Positions 26,937-37,721 of a DNA stretch of 64,000 nucleotides are shown piece by piece. The stretch comes from Bacillus sp. ISL-18 (GTDB lineage: Bacteria > Bacillota > Bacilli > Bacillales > Cytobacillaceae): the NCBI RefSeq assembly GCF_018613415.1, contig NZ_JAGGQG010000002.1:709438-773437 (forward strand), written 5' to 3'. The translations under genes were made by a program, and so were the position numbers. Position 1 is the first letter of the stretch. Each line of letters begins with the position of its first letter. Under the pieces are notes generated by a model that saw only the letters and a list, made by a program, of their open reading frames with translations, did no database searches and had not been told where the DNA came from.

Positions 26937-29018
26937 ATGGCAGCAGAATTTCTAGTAATTGTTGAGTCGCCTGCAAAAGCGAAAACAATAGAACGCTATT
27001 TAGGAAATAAGTATAAAGTAAAAGCTTCGATGGGACATGTCCGCGATTTGCCGCGCAGTCAAATGGGAGTAAATGTTGAAAATAGTTATGAACCAAAATA
27101 TATAACCATTCGGGGGAAGGGACCGGTATTAAAGGATTTAAAAACAGCGGCCAAAAAGGCAAAAAAAGTCTATCTCGCAGCTGACCCGGATCGTGAAGGG
27201 GAAGCAATTGCCTGGCATTTAGCTCATAGTTTAGACGTAGATGTCCATTCCGATTGCCGCGTCGTTTTTAATGAAATTACCAAGGATGCGATTAAGGAAT
27301 CTTTCAAGCATCCACGTCCCATTAATATGGACCTTGTTGATGCCCAGCAGGCCCGAAGGATATTAGACAGACTTGTCGGATACAATATCAGCCCGCTATT
27401 TTGGAAAAAGGTGAAAAAGGGGCTAAGTGCAGGTCGAGTTCAATCAGTCGCAGTCCGGTTAATTATCGATCGTGAAAAGGAAATCAAAGATTTCAATCCG
27501 GAAGAATATTGGACGATTGAAGGAGAGTTCTTAAAGGGCAAGGACCAGTTTAGCGGAGCTTTCTACTCATTAGCAGGACATGAAAAAAATGAACTAAAGT
27601 CCGAAGCGGATGTTCAAGCCGTCTTGAAAGAGATGAAGGGGAATAAGTTCAAGGTCAACTCAGTGAGCAAGAAAGAACGACGCAGAAATCCTGCACCGCC
27701 TTTTATTACTTCCTCCCTTCAGCAGGAAGCAGCCCGAAAGTTAAACTTTCGTGCCAAGAAAACAATGATGCTCGCTCAACAGCTGTATGAAGGGATTGAG
27801 CTTGGCAAGGAAGGTACTGTTGGTCTTATTACCTATATGAGAACGGACTCCACACGAATTTCAGAAATAGCTCAAGCAGAGGCTGCGGGCTATATCAAAG
27901 CAGAATTCGGTGAAGAGTTTTTAAAGAATGACCAAAGAAAAGAAAAAAAACAAACGAATGCTCAGGATGCCCATGAAGCGATCCGCCCGACAAGTACCTT
28001 ACGCGACCCCAACAGTTTAAAAGAATATCTCTCTCGTGACCAGCTGAGATTATACAAGTTAATTTGGGAGCGGTTCCTTGCCAGTCAAATGGCACAAGCT
28101 GTTATGGATACTATGAGTGTTGACCTGCAAAATGGCAATGTCATCTTCCGGGCTACAGGCTCTAAGATCAAGTTTCCAGGTTTTATGAAGGTCTATGTCG
28201 AAGGCACGGATGACCAAGTGGATGGTCCGAATAAAATGCTTCCAGACCTAAAAGAAGGCGATGAGGTGTTTAAGAAGGATATTGATCCAAAACAACATTT
28301 CACTCAGCCGCCTCCGCGTTATACAGAAGCAAGACTTGTAAAAACCTTAGAAGAACTGGGGATTGGCCGTCCATCAACATATGCACCAACATTGGATACG
28401 ATTCAAAAGCGAGGCTATGTTGCATTGGATAATAAACGTTTTGTACCAACAGAACTCGGCGAAATTGTTCATGAATTAATGGTCGAGTTTTTCCCAGAGA
28501 TTCTTGATGTAGAATTCACGGCCAAAATGGAGCAGGGATTAGATAATGTCGAAGAAGGTAAAGTCAAATGGGTACAGGTTATAGATGAATTTTACCGGGA
28601 TTTCGAGGTCCATCTAGAAAAAGCAGAAAAAGAAATGCAATCCGTCGAAATTAAAGATGAGCCTGCGGGTGAGGATTGCGAAAACTGTGGCAGTCCAATG
28701 GTATTCAAAATGGGCCGTTACGGAAAATTCATGGCATGCAGTAATTTCCCTGATTGCCGCAATACAAAGGCGATTGTGAAAGAGATCGGTGTAACGTGTC
28801 CAACCTGTAAGGAAGGACAGATCATTGAACGGAAAAGTAAGAAAAAAAGATTGTTTTACGGCTGTACGAATTATCCTTCATGTGAATTTATCTCATGGGA
28901 TAAGCCGCTTCCGAGACCTTGCCCGAAATGTGAAGGCTTGCTAGTGGAAAAGAAATTAAAAAAGGGCGTTCAAGTGCAGTGTGTTAATTGTGATTATAAG
29001 GAAGAGCCGCAAAGCTAA
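26937..29018 (+). CDS. topA: DNA topoisomerase I
   Basis: Type IA topoisomerase relaxing negative supercoils. Toprim domain starts [18 protein letters not shown] and has [12 protein letters not shown]; the active-site Tyr300 is in [11 protein letters not shown]. Three C-terminal zinc-finger-like modules carry CxxC pairs (CENCGSP, CPTCKEG, CPKCEG, CVNCDY). 693 residues, as in B. subtilis. Separate promoter and terminator. Confidence 0.98.
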   Translation: MAAEFLVIVESPAKAKTIERYLGNKYKVKASMGHVRDLPRSQMGVNVENSYEPKYITIRGKGPVLKDLKTAAKKAKKVYLAADPDREGEAIAWHLAHSLDVDVHSDCRVVFNEITKDAIKESFKHPRPINMDLVDAQQARRILDRLVGYNISPLFWKKVKKGLSAGRVQSVAVRLIIDREKEIKDFNPEEYWTIEGEFLKGKDQFSGAFYSLAGHEKNELKSEADVQAVLKEMKGNKFKVNSVSKKERRRNPAPPFITSSLQQEAARKLNFRAKKTMMLAQQLYEGIELGKEGTVGLITYMRTDSTRISEIAQAEAAGYIKAEFGEEFLKNDQRKEKKQTNAQDAHEAIRPTSTLRDPNSLKEYLSRDQLRLYKLIWERFLASQMAQAVMDTMSVDLQNGNVIFRATGSKIKFPGFMKVYVEGTDDQVDGPNKMLPDLKEGDEVFKKDIDPKQHFTQPPPRYTEARLVKTLEELGIGRPSTYAPTLDTIQKRGYVALDNKRFVPTELGEIVHELMVEFFPEILDVEFTAKMEQGLDNVEEGKVKWVQVIDEFYRDFEVHLEKAEKEMQSVEIKDEPAGEDCENCGSPMVFKMGRYGKFMACSNFPDCRNTKAIVKEIGVTCPTCKEGQIIERKSKKKRLFYGCTNYPSCEFISWDKPLPRPCPKCEGLLVEKKLKKGVQVQCVNCDYKEEPQS

Positions 29019-29045
29019 GAGTGGGGAAAACCCACTCTTTTGTTT
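29017..29045 (+). terminator. Intrinsic terminator of topA
   Basis: AAGAGTGGG (29017-29025) with CCCACTCTT (29031-29039), loop GAAAA, then TTGTTTT. The same stem recurs ahead of rimP. Confidence 0.88.
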
Positions 29046-29071
29046 TGGTACGTGGTTGATTGAGTTCCATA

Positions 29072-29403
29072 TGTCCTCAAGTGGTCGTGAGGTTAGTAGA
29101 AGGTTGGATGGGTGGGGAATTGTCCTCATGTAGCGGTCATGGGGACAAATAAAGGTCGATTACCGTAAAAAATTGTCCTTATAAAGTGGTCATGGGGACA
29201 GATGAAAGCCGATTGCTGTAAAAGCTGTCCACATGAAGCGGTCATGAGGACAGAAGAAGGGCCGAATGGGGTAAAAGCTGTCCACAAAAAGAGGTCATGA
29301 GGACAGAAGAAAGCCGAATGGGGTGAAAATTGTCCTCATAAAGCGGTCATGAGGACACATAAAGGTTGGATGGGATAAACATTGTTCTCATATAGCCATA
29401 GCC
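29072..29403 (+). repeat. Tandem array of 52-53 bp hairpin units
   Basis: TGTCC-type unit starts at 29072, 29121, 29174, 29226, 29279, 29331 and 29383 (last partial, first diverged; first spacing 49). Each unit is a short stem, best in the 29331 copy where TGTCCTCAT and ATGAGGACA enclose AAAGCGGTC, followed by a conserved linker of about 25 bp (AAAGGTTGGATGGG type). G-U-compatible changes in the stem occur in the units at 29121 and 29174. It occupies the topA-trmFO gap; no ORF is seen. Confidence 0.9.
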
Positions 29404-29666
29404 CAACAAACGTGTCGGATCCCCTATTTTTCATAATCCAATCGTTGTGGTAGATAAAAAGCCGCCTTCTAACTTCTTGTTTGTCTCTCTACTCGATTCG
29501 AAAAGTGGTTTGAAATTTTTTTACAAAAACAAAAAACTTTTTTGTTCCTCAATCGTATAGTACAATGCAAGATGGACTTATCATGAGGGCAAGGTATATT
29601 TATAGTACTTTTTAATCCAAAATGGTTACTAGTATAAATATTGCAGGAAATTGAGGAGGTACTTAT

Positions 29667-30974
29667 TTGAAAGATGTAACGATCAATGTGATTGGCGCTG
29701 GTCTAGCTGGAAGTGAAGCAGCTTGGCAGATCGCTAAACGCGGAGTAAAAGTAAGACTGTATGAAATGCGGCCAGTGAAGCAAACACCGGCTCACCATAC
29801 CGATAAATTTGCCGAGTTAGTTTGCAGTAATTCGCTCAGGGCCAATACTTTAACGAATGCGGTCGGAGTTTTAAAAGAAGAAATGAGAAAACTTGATTCA
29901 GTGATTATCGCCGCCGCTGATGCATGTTCGGTCCCAGCTGGAGGAGCATTGGCAGTAGACCGTCATGAGTTTGCCGCAAAAGTAACAGAGATGGTGAAGA
30001 ATCATGAAAATGTAACGGTAATTAATGAAGAAGTGACTGAGATTCCTGAAGGTCCAACCGTTATTGCAACAGGCCCGCTAACGAGTGAAGCTCTATCAGG
30101 ACAATTAAAGGGTTTGACAGGCGAAGATTATCTGTACTTTTATGATGCTGCAGCCCCAATCCTAGAAAAAGACAGCATTAATATGGACAAGGTTTATTTA
30201 AAGTCACGCTATGATAAGGGGGAAGCCGCTTATTTGAATTGTCCGATGACAGAAGAAGAATTTAATACCTTCTATGAGGCCCTTATCACAGCAGAGACTG
30301 CTCCTACAAAAGAATTTGAAAAAGAAGTCTTTTTTGAGGGCTGTATGCCAATCGAAGTAATGGCGTCCAGAGGGAAAAAAACGATGCTATTTGGTCCATT
30401 AAAACCTGTCGGACTAGAAGATCCAAAAACTGGCAAGAGACCATTTGCGGTGGTCCAACTTCGACAAGATGATGCTGCCGGGACGCTTTTCAATATTGTT
30501 GGTTTTCAGACACATTTAAAGTGGGGGGCCCAAAAGGAAGTTATCCGCCTGATTCCGGGTCTAGAAAATGCTGAAATCATCCGCTATGGTGTTATGCACC
30601 GAAACACGTTTATTAATTCACCTAAAGTTCTAAAGGCTACCTATCAATTCCGAAATCGGGAGGATTTATTTTTCGCCGGTCAAATGACAGGGGTTGAAGG
30701 CTATGTTGAATCTGCTGCCAGCGGCTTAATAGCTGGAATTAACGCGGCTCGGCTAGCAATCGGAGAGGAGACAGTTGAGTTTCCTGCCGACACAGCGATT
30801 GGCAGCATGGCACGTTATATTACAACTGCTAATCCTGAAAATTTCCAGCCTATGAATGCAAACTTTGGTCTATTTCCGGAACTGCCAGTGAAAATAAAAG
30901 GTAAACAGGAAAGAAATTTACAACATGCCAATCGAGCGTTAGAAACAATTCAGAACTTTGTGAAAGTTTTGTAA
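29667..30974 (+). CDS. trmFO: Methylenetetrahydrofolate--tRNA (uracil-5-)-methyltransferase TrmFO
   Basis: Folate- and FAD-dependent enzyme forming ribothymidine at U54 in the tRNA T loop, the Gram-positive alternative to TrmA. FAD motif [13 protein letters not shown] near the N-terminus; [23 protein letters not shown] and [27 protein letters not shown] are diagnostic. 435 residues. TTG start, 6 bp after GAGGAGGTAC. In B. subtilis xerC (codV) follows; here it does not. Confidence 0.97.
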   Translation: MKDVTINVIGAGLAGSEAAWQIAKRGVKVRLYEMRPVKQTPAHHTDKFAELVCSNSLRANTLTNAVGVLKEEMRKLDSVIIAAADACSVPAGGALAVDRHEFAAKVTEMVKNHENVTVINEEVTEIPEGPTVIATGPLTSEALSGQLKGLTGEDYLYFYDAAAPILEKDSINMDKVYLKSRYDKGEAAYLNCPMTEEEFNTFYEALITAETAPTKEFEKEVFFEGCMPIEVMASRGKKTMLFGPLKPVGLEDPKTGKRPFAVVQLRQDDAAGTLFNIVGFQTHLKWGAQKEVIRLIPGLENAEIIRYGVMHRNTFINSPKVLKATYQFRNREDLFFAGQMTGVEGYVESAASGLIAGINAARLAIGEETVEFPADTAIGSMARYITTANPENFQPMNANFGLFPELPVKIKGKQERNLQHANRALETIQNFVKVL

Positions 30975-30983
30975 AATTTATTG

Positions 30984-31022
30984 CAAGGGCTATAGAAGTA
31001 TGTTACGATTTACTAGCCCTTG
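30984..31022 (+). terminator. Stem-loop after trmFO
   Basis: Nine-base perfect arms CAAGGGCTA (30984-30992) and TAGCCCTTG (31014-31022) with a 21-nt loop but no T run. Terminator activity is unsure. Confidence 0.5.
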
Positions 31023-31237
31023 TCAGTTTAAATAGTATGTTAATTGTGAATGTTTTATTAAACATATTTACGGAGTGTTTACAAATTGTAAGCTATTCCG
31101 CAAAATGACAATTGAACCATTAATAACTTGTTTTCAGTGACTTTCTTTATTCTCATCAATAAGTGGGATTAGGTACCCAGCTCTTACATATCACTCAAAC
31201 TTTTTAACGGAAATTACTCCAAAGGGAGGAAAATTTA

Positions 31238-31780
31238 ATGAATCAATTTCATGCGACTACAATATTTGCAATCCACCATAACGGTGAATGCTCTATGTCC
31301 GGTGATGGCCAGGTGACTTTTGGCAATGCAGTTGTAATGAAACACACTGCCAGAAAAGTAAGAAAGATATTTAATGGTAAGGTATTGGCGGGATTCGCTG
31401 GTTCTGTTGCTGATGCGTTCACTCTTTTTGAATTGTTTGAAGGAAAGTTAGAGGAATATAACGGCAATCTTCAAAGAGCTGCAGTCGAGCTTGCTAAAGA
31501 ATGGAGAAATGATAAGATGCTTCGCAAATTGGAAGCGATGTTAATTGTCATGAATCGTGAAAGCTTGCTATTAGTTTCCGGAACCGGTGAAGTGATTGAG
31601 CCTGACGATGGGATTCTTGCGATCGGCTCAGGTGGGAATTATGCATTGGCCGCTGGCCGTTCATTAAAGAAATATGCAGGCGAACATTTGTCTGCAAAAG
31701 AAATTGCAAAAGCTTCTTTAGAAATAGCTGCGGAAATATGTGTATATACCAATCACAACATTATCGTTGAAGAGCTGTAA
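31238..31780 (+). CDS. hslV: ATP-dependent protease subunit HslV (ClpQ)
   Basis: Proteasome-like peptidase ring that works with the HslU ATPase. [25 protein letters not shown] and [12 protein letters not shown] are the conserved cores; 180 residues. The N-terminus reads [11 protein letters not shown]; the double Thr (7-8) matches the HslV nucleophile position while the N-terminal Ser described for B. subtilis is Asn here. ATG follows AAGGGAGGA. 19 bp before hslU. Confidence 0.97.
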   Translation: MNQFHATTIFAIHHNGECSMSGDGQVTFGNAVVMKHTARKVRKIFNGKVLAGFAGSVADAFTLFELFEGKLEEYNGNLQRAAVELAKEWRNDKMLRKLEAMLIVMNRESLLLVSGTGEVIEPDDGILAIGSGGNYALAAGRSLKKYAGEHLSAKEIAKASLEIAAEICVYTNHNIIVEEL

Positions 31781-31799
31781 CCGGAAGGAGACGGAAAAA

Positions 31800-33203
31800 A
31801 TGGTAAAAACTACGGATTTAACTCCCCGACAAATTGTTGAGAAACTTGATCAATATATTATTGGACAAAAGGATGCTAAGAAAGCTGTTGCTGTTGCATT
31901 AAGGAACCGTTACAGAAGGGGCCTTTTAAATGATAAGCTTCGTGAAGAAATCATACCAAAAAACATTTTGATGATCGGTCCTACCGGGGTAGGTAAAACG
32001 GAAATTGCCAGACGCATGGCTAAACTTGTCGGTGCTCCGTTTATTAAGGTGGAAGCAACTAAATTCACAGAAGTTGGTTATGTTGGGCGTGATGTAGAAT
32101 CTATGGTGCGCGATCTTGCGGAAACCTCTGTTCGTTTAGTGAAAGAAGAGCGTATGCAAAGTGTCAAGGAACGAGCTGAAGAGAATGCAAACAGCAGGCT
32201 AGTTGATTTACTTGTTCCGTCAGCTAAAAAAGCAACGAACTATAAAAATCCACTTGAAATGTTATTCGGCGGCGGCAATTCTTCGTCTGAGCCGGACACA
32301 CAGCAAGAAGATTTTTCAGCACAGGAAAAGCGGAAGATTGTCAAAGAAAAGCTTGCTCTTGGACAATTAGAAGATGAAATTGTAACAGTTGAGGTAGAAG
32401 AGCAAACGCCTTCGATGTTCGATATGCTGCAAGGTTCAGGAATTGAACAAATGGGTATGAATATGCAAGATGCCCTAAGTAGTTTTATGCCGAAAAAACG
32501 GAAGAAGAGAAAACTTACCGTTCGTGAAGCTAGGAATGTATTAACAAGTGAAGAAGCTGCAAAGCTGATTGATATGGATGAAGTTTCATCCGAGGCAATC
32601 TATCGCGCCGAACAAACAGGAATCATTTTTATAGATGAAATCGATAAAATTGCCAGCAAAAATTCTGGCGGTTCATCGGCAGATGTTTCGCGTGAGGGTG
32701 TCCAACGGGATATCCTGCCAGTGGTTGAGGGCTCAACGGTTGTTACAAAATACGGCTCCATTAAAACTGATCATATTTTGTTTATAGCAGCAGGTGCTTT
32801 TCATATTGCGAAGCCATCGGATTTAATTCCGGAACTTCAAGGACGTTTTCCAATTCGTGTTGAACTCACTAAGTTAACAGTGGAAGATTTCTTTAGAATT
32901 TTAATTGAACCTGATAATGCTTTAATTAAACAATATCAAGCATTATTGGAAACAGAAGGTATACAAATTGAATTTTCTGACGATGCTATTCGTAGAATAG
33001 CTGAGGTAGCGTTTGAAGTGAATCAAAATACCGATAATATTGGGGCTAGACGTCTTCATACCATACTGGAAAAGCTGTTAGAGGATTTATCCTTTGAAGC
33101 TCCAGACATTACGATGGAGAAAATTATGATCACGCCGCAGTATGTGGATGATAAGCTTGGGGCTATTTCGAAGAATAAAGATTTAAGCCAATTCATTCTT
33201 TAG
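31800..33203 (+). CDS. hslU: ATP-dependent protease ATPase subunit HslU (ClpY)
   Basis: AAA+ unfoldase feeding substrates to Hsl[35 protein letters not shown] start, Walker A GPTGVGKT at 60-67, Walker [11 protein letters not shown], an intermediate (I) domain between them, and the C-terminal peptide ending FIL that inserts in HslV. 467 residues. ATG 31800 after GGAAGGAGA; the longer in-frame start at 31740 lies within hslV. Confidence 0.98.
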   Translation: MVKTTDLTPRQIVEKLDQYIIGQKDAKKAVAVALRNRYRRGLLNDKLREEIIPKNILMIGPTGVGKTEIARRMAKLVGAPFIKVEATKFTEVGYVGRDVESMVRDLAETSVRLVKEERMQSVKERAEENANSRLVDLLVPSAKKATNYKNPLEMLFGGGNSSSEPDTQQEDFSAQEKRKIVKEKLALGQLEDEIVTVEVEEQTPSMFDMLQGSGIEQMGMNMQDALSSFMPKKRKKRKLTVREARNVLTSEEAAKLIDMDEVSSEAIYRAEQTGIIFIDEIDKIASKNSGGSSADVSREGVQRDILPVVEGSTVVTKYGSIKTDHILFIAAGAFHIAKPSDLIPELQGRFPIRVELTKLTVEDFFRILIEPDNALIKQYQALLETEGIQIEFSDDAIRRIAEVAFEVNQNTDNIGARRLHTILEKLLEDLSFEAPDITMEKIMITPQYVDDKLGAISKNKDLSQFIL

Positions 33204-33318
33204 GAATGCTGCTTTTTTGAATTTTTCAGGAGATGCCATTCTTAAATGATACTCATACTAGAAAAATGTTTTACTAAAAAATTTAATAATGGTTGTAGTT
33301 ACTAGGAGGAAGAAACAG

Positions 33319-34098
33319 ATGGATTTACTTACAAAAACTAGACGTATTAATGTTTTACTACAGAAGGCAGCAGGCAAGCCTGTTAATTTCAAAGAAATGT
33401 CGGAAACGTTAAGCGAGACGATTGAAGCAAATGTTTACATCGTAAGCCGCCGCGGTAAGCTTTTAGGTTTTTCAATTTATCAACAAATTGAGAACGAACG
33501 AATGAAAAAAATGTTTGAGGATCGTCAATTTCCAGAGGAATATACAAAAGGCTTGTTTAATATTCAAGAAACTTCTTCAAATTTGGATATTGAAAGCCAA
33601 TATACTGCATTCCCTGTAGAAAATAGAGATTTATTTAAAGAAGGTTTAACAACGATTGTTCCAATTATTGGCGGTGGGGAACGCCTGGGTACATTAATTC
33701 TTGCAAGACTGCAAGAAAAATTCCATGACGATGATTTAATTCTCGCCGAATATGGTGCTACTGTTGTAGGGATGGAGATTCTGCGTGAAAAGTCCGAAGA
33801 GATTGAAGAAGAGGCAAGAAGCAAAGCGGTTGTACAAATGGCAATCAGTTCATTGTCTTATAGTGAATTAGAGGCAATCGAACATATTTTTGAAGAATTA
33901 AATGGCCATGAGGGCTTGTTGGTTGCTTCAAAAATTGCTGACCGGGTTGGAATCACACGTTCAGTTATTGTAAATGCCCTAAGAAAGCTTGAAAGTGCAG
34001 GGGTTATTGAATCACGTTCTCTTGGTATGAAAGGTACGTATATTAAGGTCCTTAACGATAAATTCCTTGTAGAGCTTGATAAATTAAGACAACACTAA
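33319..34098 (+). CDS. codY: GTP-sensing transcriptional pleiotropic regulator CodY
   Basis: Repressor or activator responding to GTP and branched-chain amino acids; governs adaptation to nutrient limitation. N-terminal GAF domain ([19 protein letters not shown] ... [16 protein letters not shown]) and C-terminal winged helix-turn-helix ([41 protein letters not shown]). 259 residues. ATG at 33319 follows AGGAGGAAG. Terminated before rpsB, with no flagellar genes following. Confidence 0.98.
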   Translation: MDLLTKTRRINVLLQKAAGKPVNFKEMSETLSETIEANVYIVSRRGKLLGFSIYQQIENERMKKMFEDRQFPEEYTKGLFNIQETSSNLDIESQYTAFPVENRDLFKEGLTTIVPIIGGGERLGTLILARLQEKFHDDDLILAEYGATVVGMEILREKSEEIEEEARSKAVVQMAISSLSYSELEAIEHIFEELNGHEGLLVASKIADRVGITRSVIVNALRKLESAGVIESRSLGMKGTYIKVLNDKFLVELDKLRQH

Positions 34099-34106
34099 TC
34101 AACGAT

Positions 34107-34141
34107 CCCCAATTTGAAAGAATTGGGGTTTTTATTTTTTT
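34107..34141 (+). terminator. Intrinsic terminator of hslVU-codY
   Basis: CCCCAATT (34107-34114) with AATTGGGG (34121-34128), then T run to 34141. Confidence 0.93.
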
Positions 34142-34152
34142 AAAAGTATTTC

Positions 34153-34181
34153 TTGATTGTTAAAGTTACTTATGCTATATT
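34153..34181 (+). promoter_or_regulatory. Strong sigma-A promoter for rpsB
   Basis: TTGATT (34153-34158), 17-nt spacer, TATATT (34176-34181) with an extended TGC directly before the -10. The leader to rpsB is about 110 nt. Confidence 0.8.
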
Positions 34182-34257
34182 ATTTCATGGTGTTAATACA
34201 CACGCTTGTTGATTTAAATGGATGGTGCTGATTCTTTCAGTTTCTATTTAAAAATGA

Positions 34258-35004
<747 letters not shown>

Positions 35005-35010
35005 GATTCA

Positions 35011-35048
35011 AAAGGTGATAAGAGGGAGACCCTTTATCACCTTTTTTT
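35011..35048 (+). terminator. Terminator or attenuator between rpsB and tsf
   Basis: AAAGGTGATAAGAGGG (35011-35026) with CCCTTTATCACCTTT (35030-35044), one bulged base, T run. tsf also has a promoter directly after it. Confidence 0.88.
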
Positions 35049-35062
35049 AAGAAATGTTTATC

Positions 35063-35090
35063 TTGAGAATGAATGGCTAAGATATAGTAT
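35063..35090 (+). promoter_or_regulatory. Candidate promoter for tsf
   Basis: TTGAGA (35063-35068), 16-nt spacer, TAGTAT (35085-35090); about 25 bp upstream of the ribosome binding site. Confidence 0.55.
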
Positions 35091-35119
35091 AGTACATAGT
35101 TTAAAAGGAGGAATTTTAA

Positions 35120-36004
35120 ATGGCAGTTACTGCTCAAATGGTTAAAGAACTTCGTGAAAAAACAGGCGCAGGCATGATGGACTGTAAAAAAGCACTTACT
35201 GAAACAGACGGTGATATGGACAAAGCAATCGACTTCTTACGTGAGAAAGGGATCGCTAAAGCAGCTAATAAGGCAGACCGTATTGCAGCTGAAGGTTTAA
35301 CTTCAGTTGTAACAGCAGGAAACGATGCAGTTATTCTTGAAGTAAACTCTGAAACAGACTTCGTTGCGAAAAATGAAGGCTTCCAAACTCTTGTTCAAGA
35401 GCTTGCGTCACACTTATTAAAAAACAAGCCAGCTACTGTTGAAGAAGCATTAGCTCAAACAATGGAAAACGGAGCAACTGTTGCTGATCACATCAACGCT
35501 GCTATCGCAAAAATCGGAGAAAAGCTTTCCCTTCGCCGTTTTACAATCGTATCTAAGACTGACAATGATGCTTTTGGTGCTTACATCCACATGGGCGGCC
35601 GAATCAGCGTATTAACCGTTCTTGAAGGTACTACAGAAGAAAGTGCTGCGAAAGATGTTTCTATGCATATCACTGCGTTAAGACCTAAATATGTATCTCG
35701 TGATCAAGTATCTTCAGAAGAAGTTGAGCATGAGCGTCAAGTATTAACACAACAAGCACTTAACGAAGGCAAGCCAGAAAACATTGTAGCAAAAATGGTA
35801 GAAGGCCGTCTTGGCAAATACTTTGAAGATGTATGTCTTCTTGATCAAACTTTCGTTAAAAACCCTGACCAAAAAGTTCGTCAATTCGTTGAGTCTAAGG
35901 GCGCAACTGTACGTGAGTTCGTACGTTACGAAGTAGGCGAAGGTATTGAAAAGAAAGAAGACAACTTCGCAGAAGAAGTTATGAATCAAGTAAATAAAAA
36001 ATAA
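35120..36004 (+). CDS. tsf: Elongation factor Ts
   Basis: Guanine nucleotide exchange factor for EF-Tu. N-terminal UBA-like [22 protein letters not shown], the [11 protein letters not shown] motif contacting EF-Tu, and coiled-coil/dimerisation core. 294 residues. AAAAGGAGG is the ribosome binding site. Followed by a terminator and a repeat remnant. Confidence 0.99.
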   Translation: MAVTAQMVKELREKTGAGMMDCKKALTETDGDMDKAIDFLREKGIAKAANKADRIAAEGLTSVVTAGNDAVILEVNSETDFVAKNEGFQTLVQELASHLLKNKPATVEEALAQTMENGATVADHINAAIAKIGEKLSLRRFTIVSKTDNDAFGAYIHMGGRISVLTVLEGTTEESAAKDVSMHITALRPKYVSRDQVSSEEVEHERQVLTQQALNEGKPENIVAKMVEGRLGKYFEDVCLLDQTFVKNPDQKVRQFVESKGATVREFVRYEVGEGIEKKEDNFAEEVMNQVNKK

Positions 36005-36065
36005 GTCAAATATTCTCTAGCTTAAAAACAAATGCTATATGGGAATGGTACTGTTATAGTTTTTT

Positions 36066-36095
36066 AATAGGGGACACGGTGTGTTCCCTATTTTT
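36066..36095 (+). terminator. Intrinsic terminator of tsf
   Basis: AATAGGG (36066-36072) with CCCTATT (36086-36092), with an inner ACAC/GTGT pairing, then T run. Confidence 0.85.
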
Positions 36096-36120
36096 AAAGG
36101 GAAATATATAATAAAAATAT

Positions 36121-36156
36121 CTAGCTCGAGCCCCTAATCAAGGCGCTTACGCTTTA
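36121..36156 (+). repeat. Degenerate remnant of the palindromic repeat
   Basis: TCTAGCTCGAGCCCCT followed by AATCAAGGCGCTTACGCTTT: the 5' and 3' ends of the long palindromic family with the middle deleted. Confidence 0.5.
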
Positions 36157-36179
36157 AAATAATACATACGGAGGTTTAT

Positions 36180-36905
36180 ATGAGCGGTCCAAAATACAAA
36201 AGAGTGGTTTTAAAATTAAGTGGGGAAGCACTTGCTGGAGAGTCCAGTTTTGGAATTAAACCTTCTGTTATTAAGTCAATTGCTGAACAGGTAAAAGAAG
36301 TAGCAGAACTAGGTGTTGAAGTAGCTGTTGTCGTGGGCGGAGGTAATATATGGCGCGGTAAAATTGGCAGTGAAATGGGAATGGATAGAGCCACTGCTGA
36401 TTATATGGGCATGCTTGCAACAGTGATGAATTCTTTAGCTTTACAAGATAGCTTAGAGCAATTAGGAATACAATCCCGTGTCCAAACATCAATTGAAATG
36501 CGTCAGGTTGCTGAACCATATATCAGACGCAAGGCGATGAGACACTTAGAAAAACAAAGGGTTGTGATCTTTGCAGCAGGTACAGGTAATCCTTACTTCT
36601 CCACAGATACAACAGCAGCATTAAGGGCAGCGGAGATTGATGCGGAAGTGATTCTCATGGCCAAAAACAATGTTGATGGTGTTTATTCAGCAGATCCTAG
36701 AATTGATCCAAATGCCACTAAGTATGAAGATCTTACCTTCTTAGATGTCATTAAGGAAGGATTAGCGGTTATGGATTCAACAGCTTCTTCACTATGTATG
36801 GATAATGATATTCCGCTCATTGTTTTCTCCATTATGGAACAAGGAAATATAAAAAAAGCTGTTATGGGTGAAAAAATTGGAACAATCGTTAGGGGGAAAA
36901 ATTAA
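36180..36905 (+). CDS. pyrH: UMP kinase
   Basis: Phosphorylates UMP to UDP; amino acid kinase fold, hexameric, allosterically controlled by [23 protein letters not shown] start, [11 protein letters not shown] and [20 protein letters not shown]. 241 residues. ATG is 8 bp after ACGGAGG; its last base overlaps the frr start. Confidence 0.98.
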   Translation: MSGPKYKRVVLKLSGEALAGESSFGIKPSVIKSIAEQVKEVAELGVEVAVVVGGGNIWRGKIGSEMGMDRATADYMGMLATVMNSLALQDSLEQLGIQSRVQTSIEMRQVAEPYIRRKAMRHLEKQRVVIFAAGTGNPYFSTDTTAALRAAEIDAEVILMAKNNVDGVYSADPRIDPNATKYEDLTFLDVIKEGLAVMDSTASSLCMDNDIPLIVFSIMEQGNIKKAVMGEKIGTIVRGKN

Positions 36906-37462
36906 TGCCAAAACAAGTCATCGCTTCAACTAAAGATCGTATGACCAAAGCAATCCAAGCTTATACTCGTGAGCTTGCAAGTATTCGTGCCGGACGGGCG
37001 AGCGCCTCATTATTAGATCGTATTACAGTTGATTATTATGGAGCGCCTACACCCGTCAATCAAGTTGCGGGGATTAGCACTCCAGAAGCACGTTTACTTG
37101 TAATTCAGCCATACGATAAGTCAATTCTAGGTGATATTGAAAAAGCAATCTTAAAATCTGATTTAGGTTTAAATCCAACGAATGATGGTTCGATTATTCG
37201 CATTGCGATTCCACAATTGACTGAAGAACGTCGGAAAGAACTCGTCAAGGTGGTAAAAAAAGAAGCAGAAGAAGCAAAAATAGCGATTCGTAACATTCGA
37301 CGTGATGGAAACGATGATTTGAAAAAGCTAGAGAAAAATGGGGAAATTACAGAAGATGCGCTTCGTGGTTACTCTGATGATATCCAGAAGCTTACGGATG
37401 AGTTCATTCAAAAAGTCGATCAAATCACGAAAGATAAAGAAAAAGAAATTTTAGAAGTGTAA
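36905..37462 (+). CDS. frr: Ribosome recycling factor
   Basis: With EF-G splits post-termination ribosomes. Pattern [47 protein letters not shown] and the C-terminal helix bundle. 185 residues. Start overlaps the pyrH stop by one base (TAATG), so translation is probably coupled. Confidence 0.98.
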   Translation: MPKQVIASTKDRMTKAIQAYTRELASIRAGRASASLLDRITVDYYGAPTPVNQVAGISTPEARLLVIQPYDKSILGDIEKAILKSDLGLNPTNDGSIIRIAIPQLTEERRKELVKVVKKEAEEAKIAIRNIRRDGNDDLKKLEKNGEITEDALRGYSDDIQKLTDEFIQKVDQITKDKEKEILEV

Positions 37463-37486
37463 TTAATCGGTGATGGCAGTTAAAAG

Positions 37487-37510
37487 ACCCTCTTTAAAAG
37501 GGGGTTTTTT
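37487..37510 (+). terminator. Intrinsic terminator of pyrH-frr
   Basis: ACCCTCTT (37487-37494) with AAGGGGGT (37498-37505), one G-U pair, T run. Confidence 0.8.
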
Positions 37511-37543
37511 CTCTATTTTTTTATGATTCCAGACTGTCCCTAA

Positions 37544-37558
37544 AATTTTCTGAACATT
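37544..37558 (+). promoter_or_regulatory. Strong CodY box upstream of uppS
   Basis: AATTTTCTGAACATT matches the CodY consensus AATTTTCWGAAAATT at 14 of 15 positions. It lies 72 bp upstream of the candidate extended -10 of uppS. Binding is inferred. Confidence 0.6.
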
Positions 37559-37615
37559 ATTCTTAATTACTGTTATTTTACATAGGTTATTATTAGAGAT
37601 ATCTTTAAGGTTTTT

Positions 37616-37624
37616 TGGTATGAT
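37616..37624 (+). promoter_or_regulatory. Candidate extended -10 promoter for uppS
   Basis: TGGTATGAT: TGn followed by TATGAT (37619-37624) with no good -35. The leader would be about 90 nt. Confidence 0.45.
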
Positions 37625-37721
37625 AATATCATCTAACCAGAAGATACTTTTACATATTTGGATAAGTGAATCCATGGTTTATTATCGGAGGATATGATTA
37701 ATTAACCTGAGGAGCAATGTT

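Noticed and set aside
29072-29403. CRISPR array
   Set aside because: Although units are regular and palindromic, the intervening 25 bp are conserved instead of unique, and no cas genes are near.
33215-33240. CodY box in front of codY
   Set aside because: GAATTTTTCAGGAGAT matches the consensus too poorly to support autoregulation.
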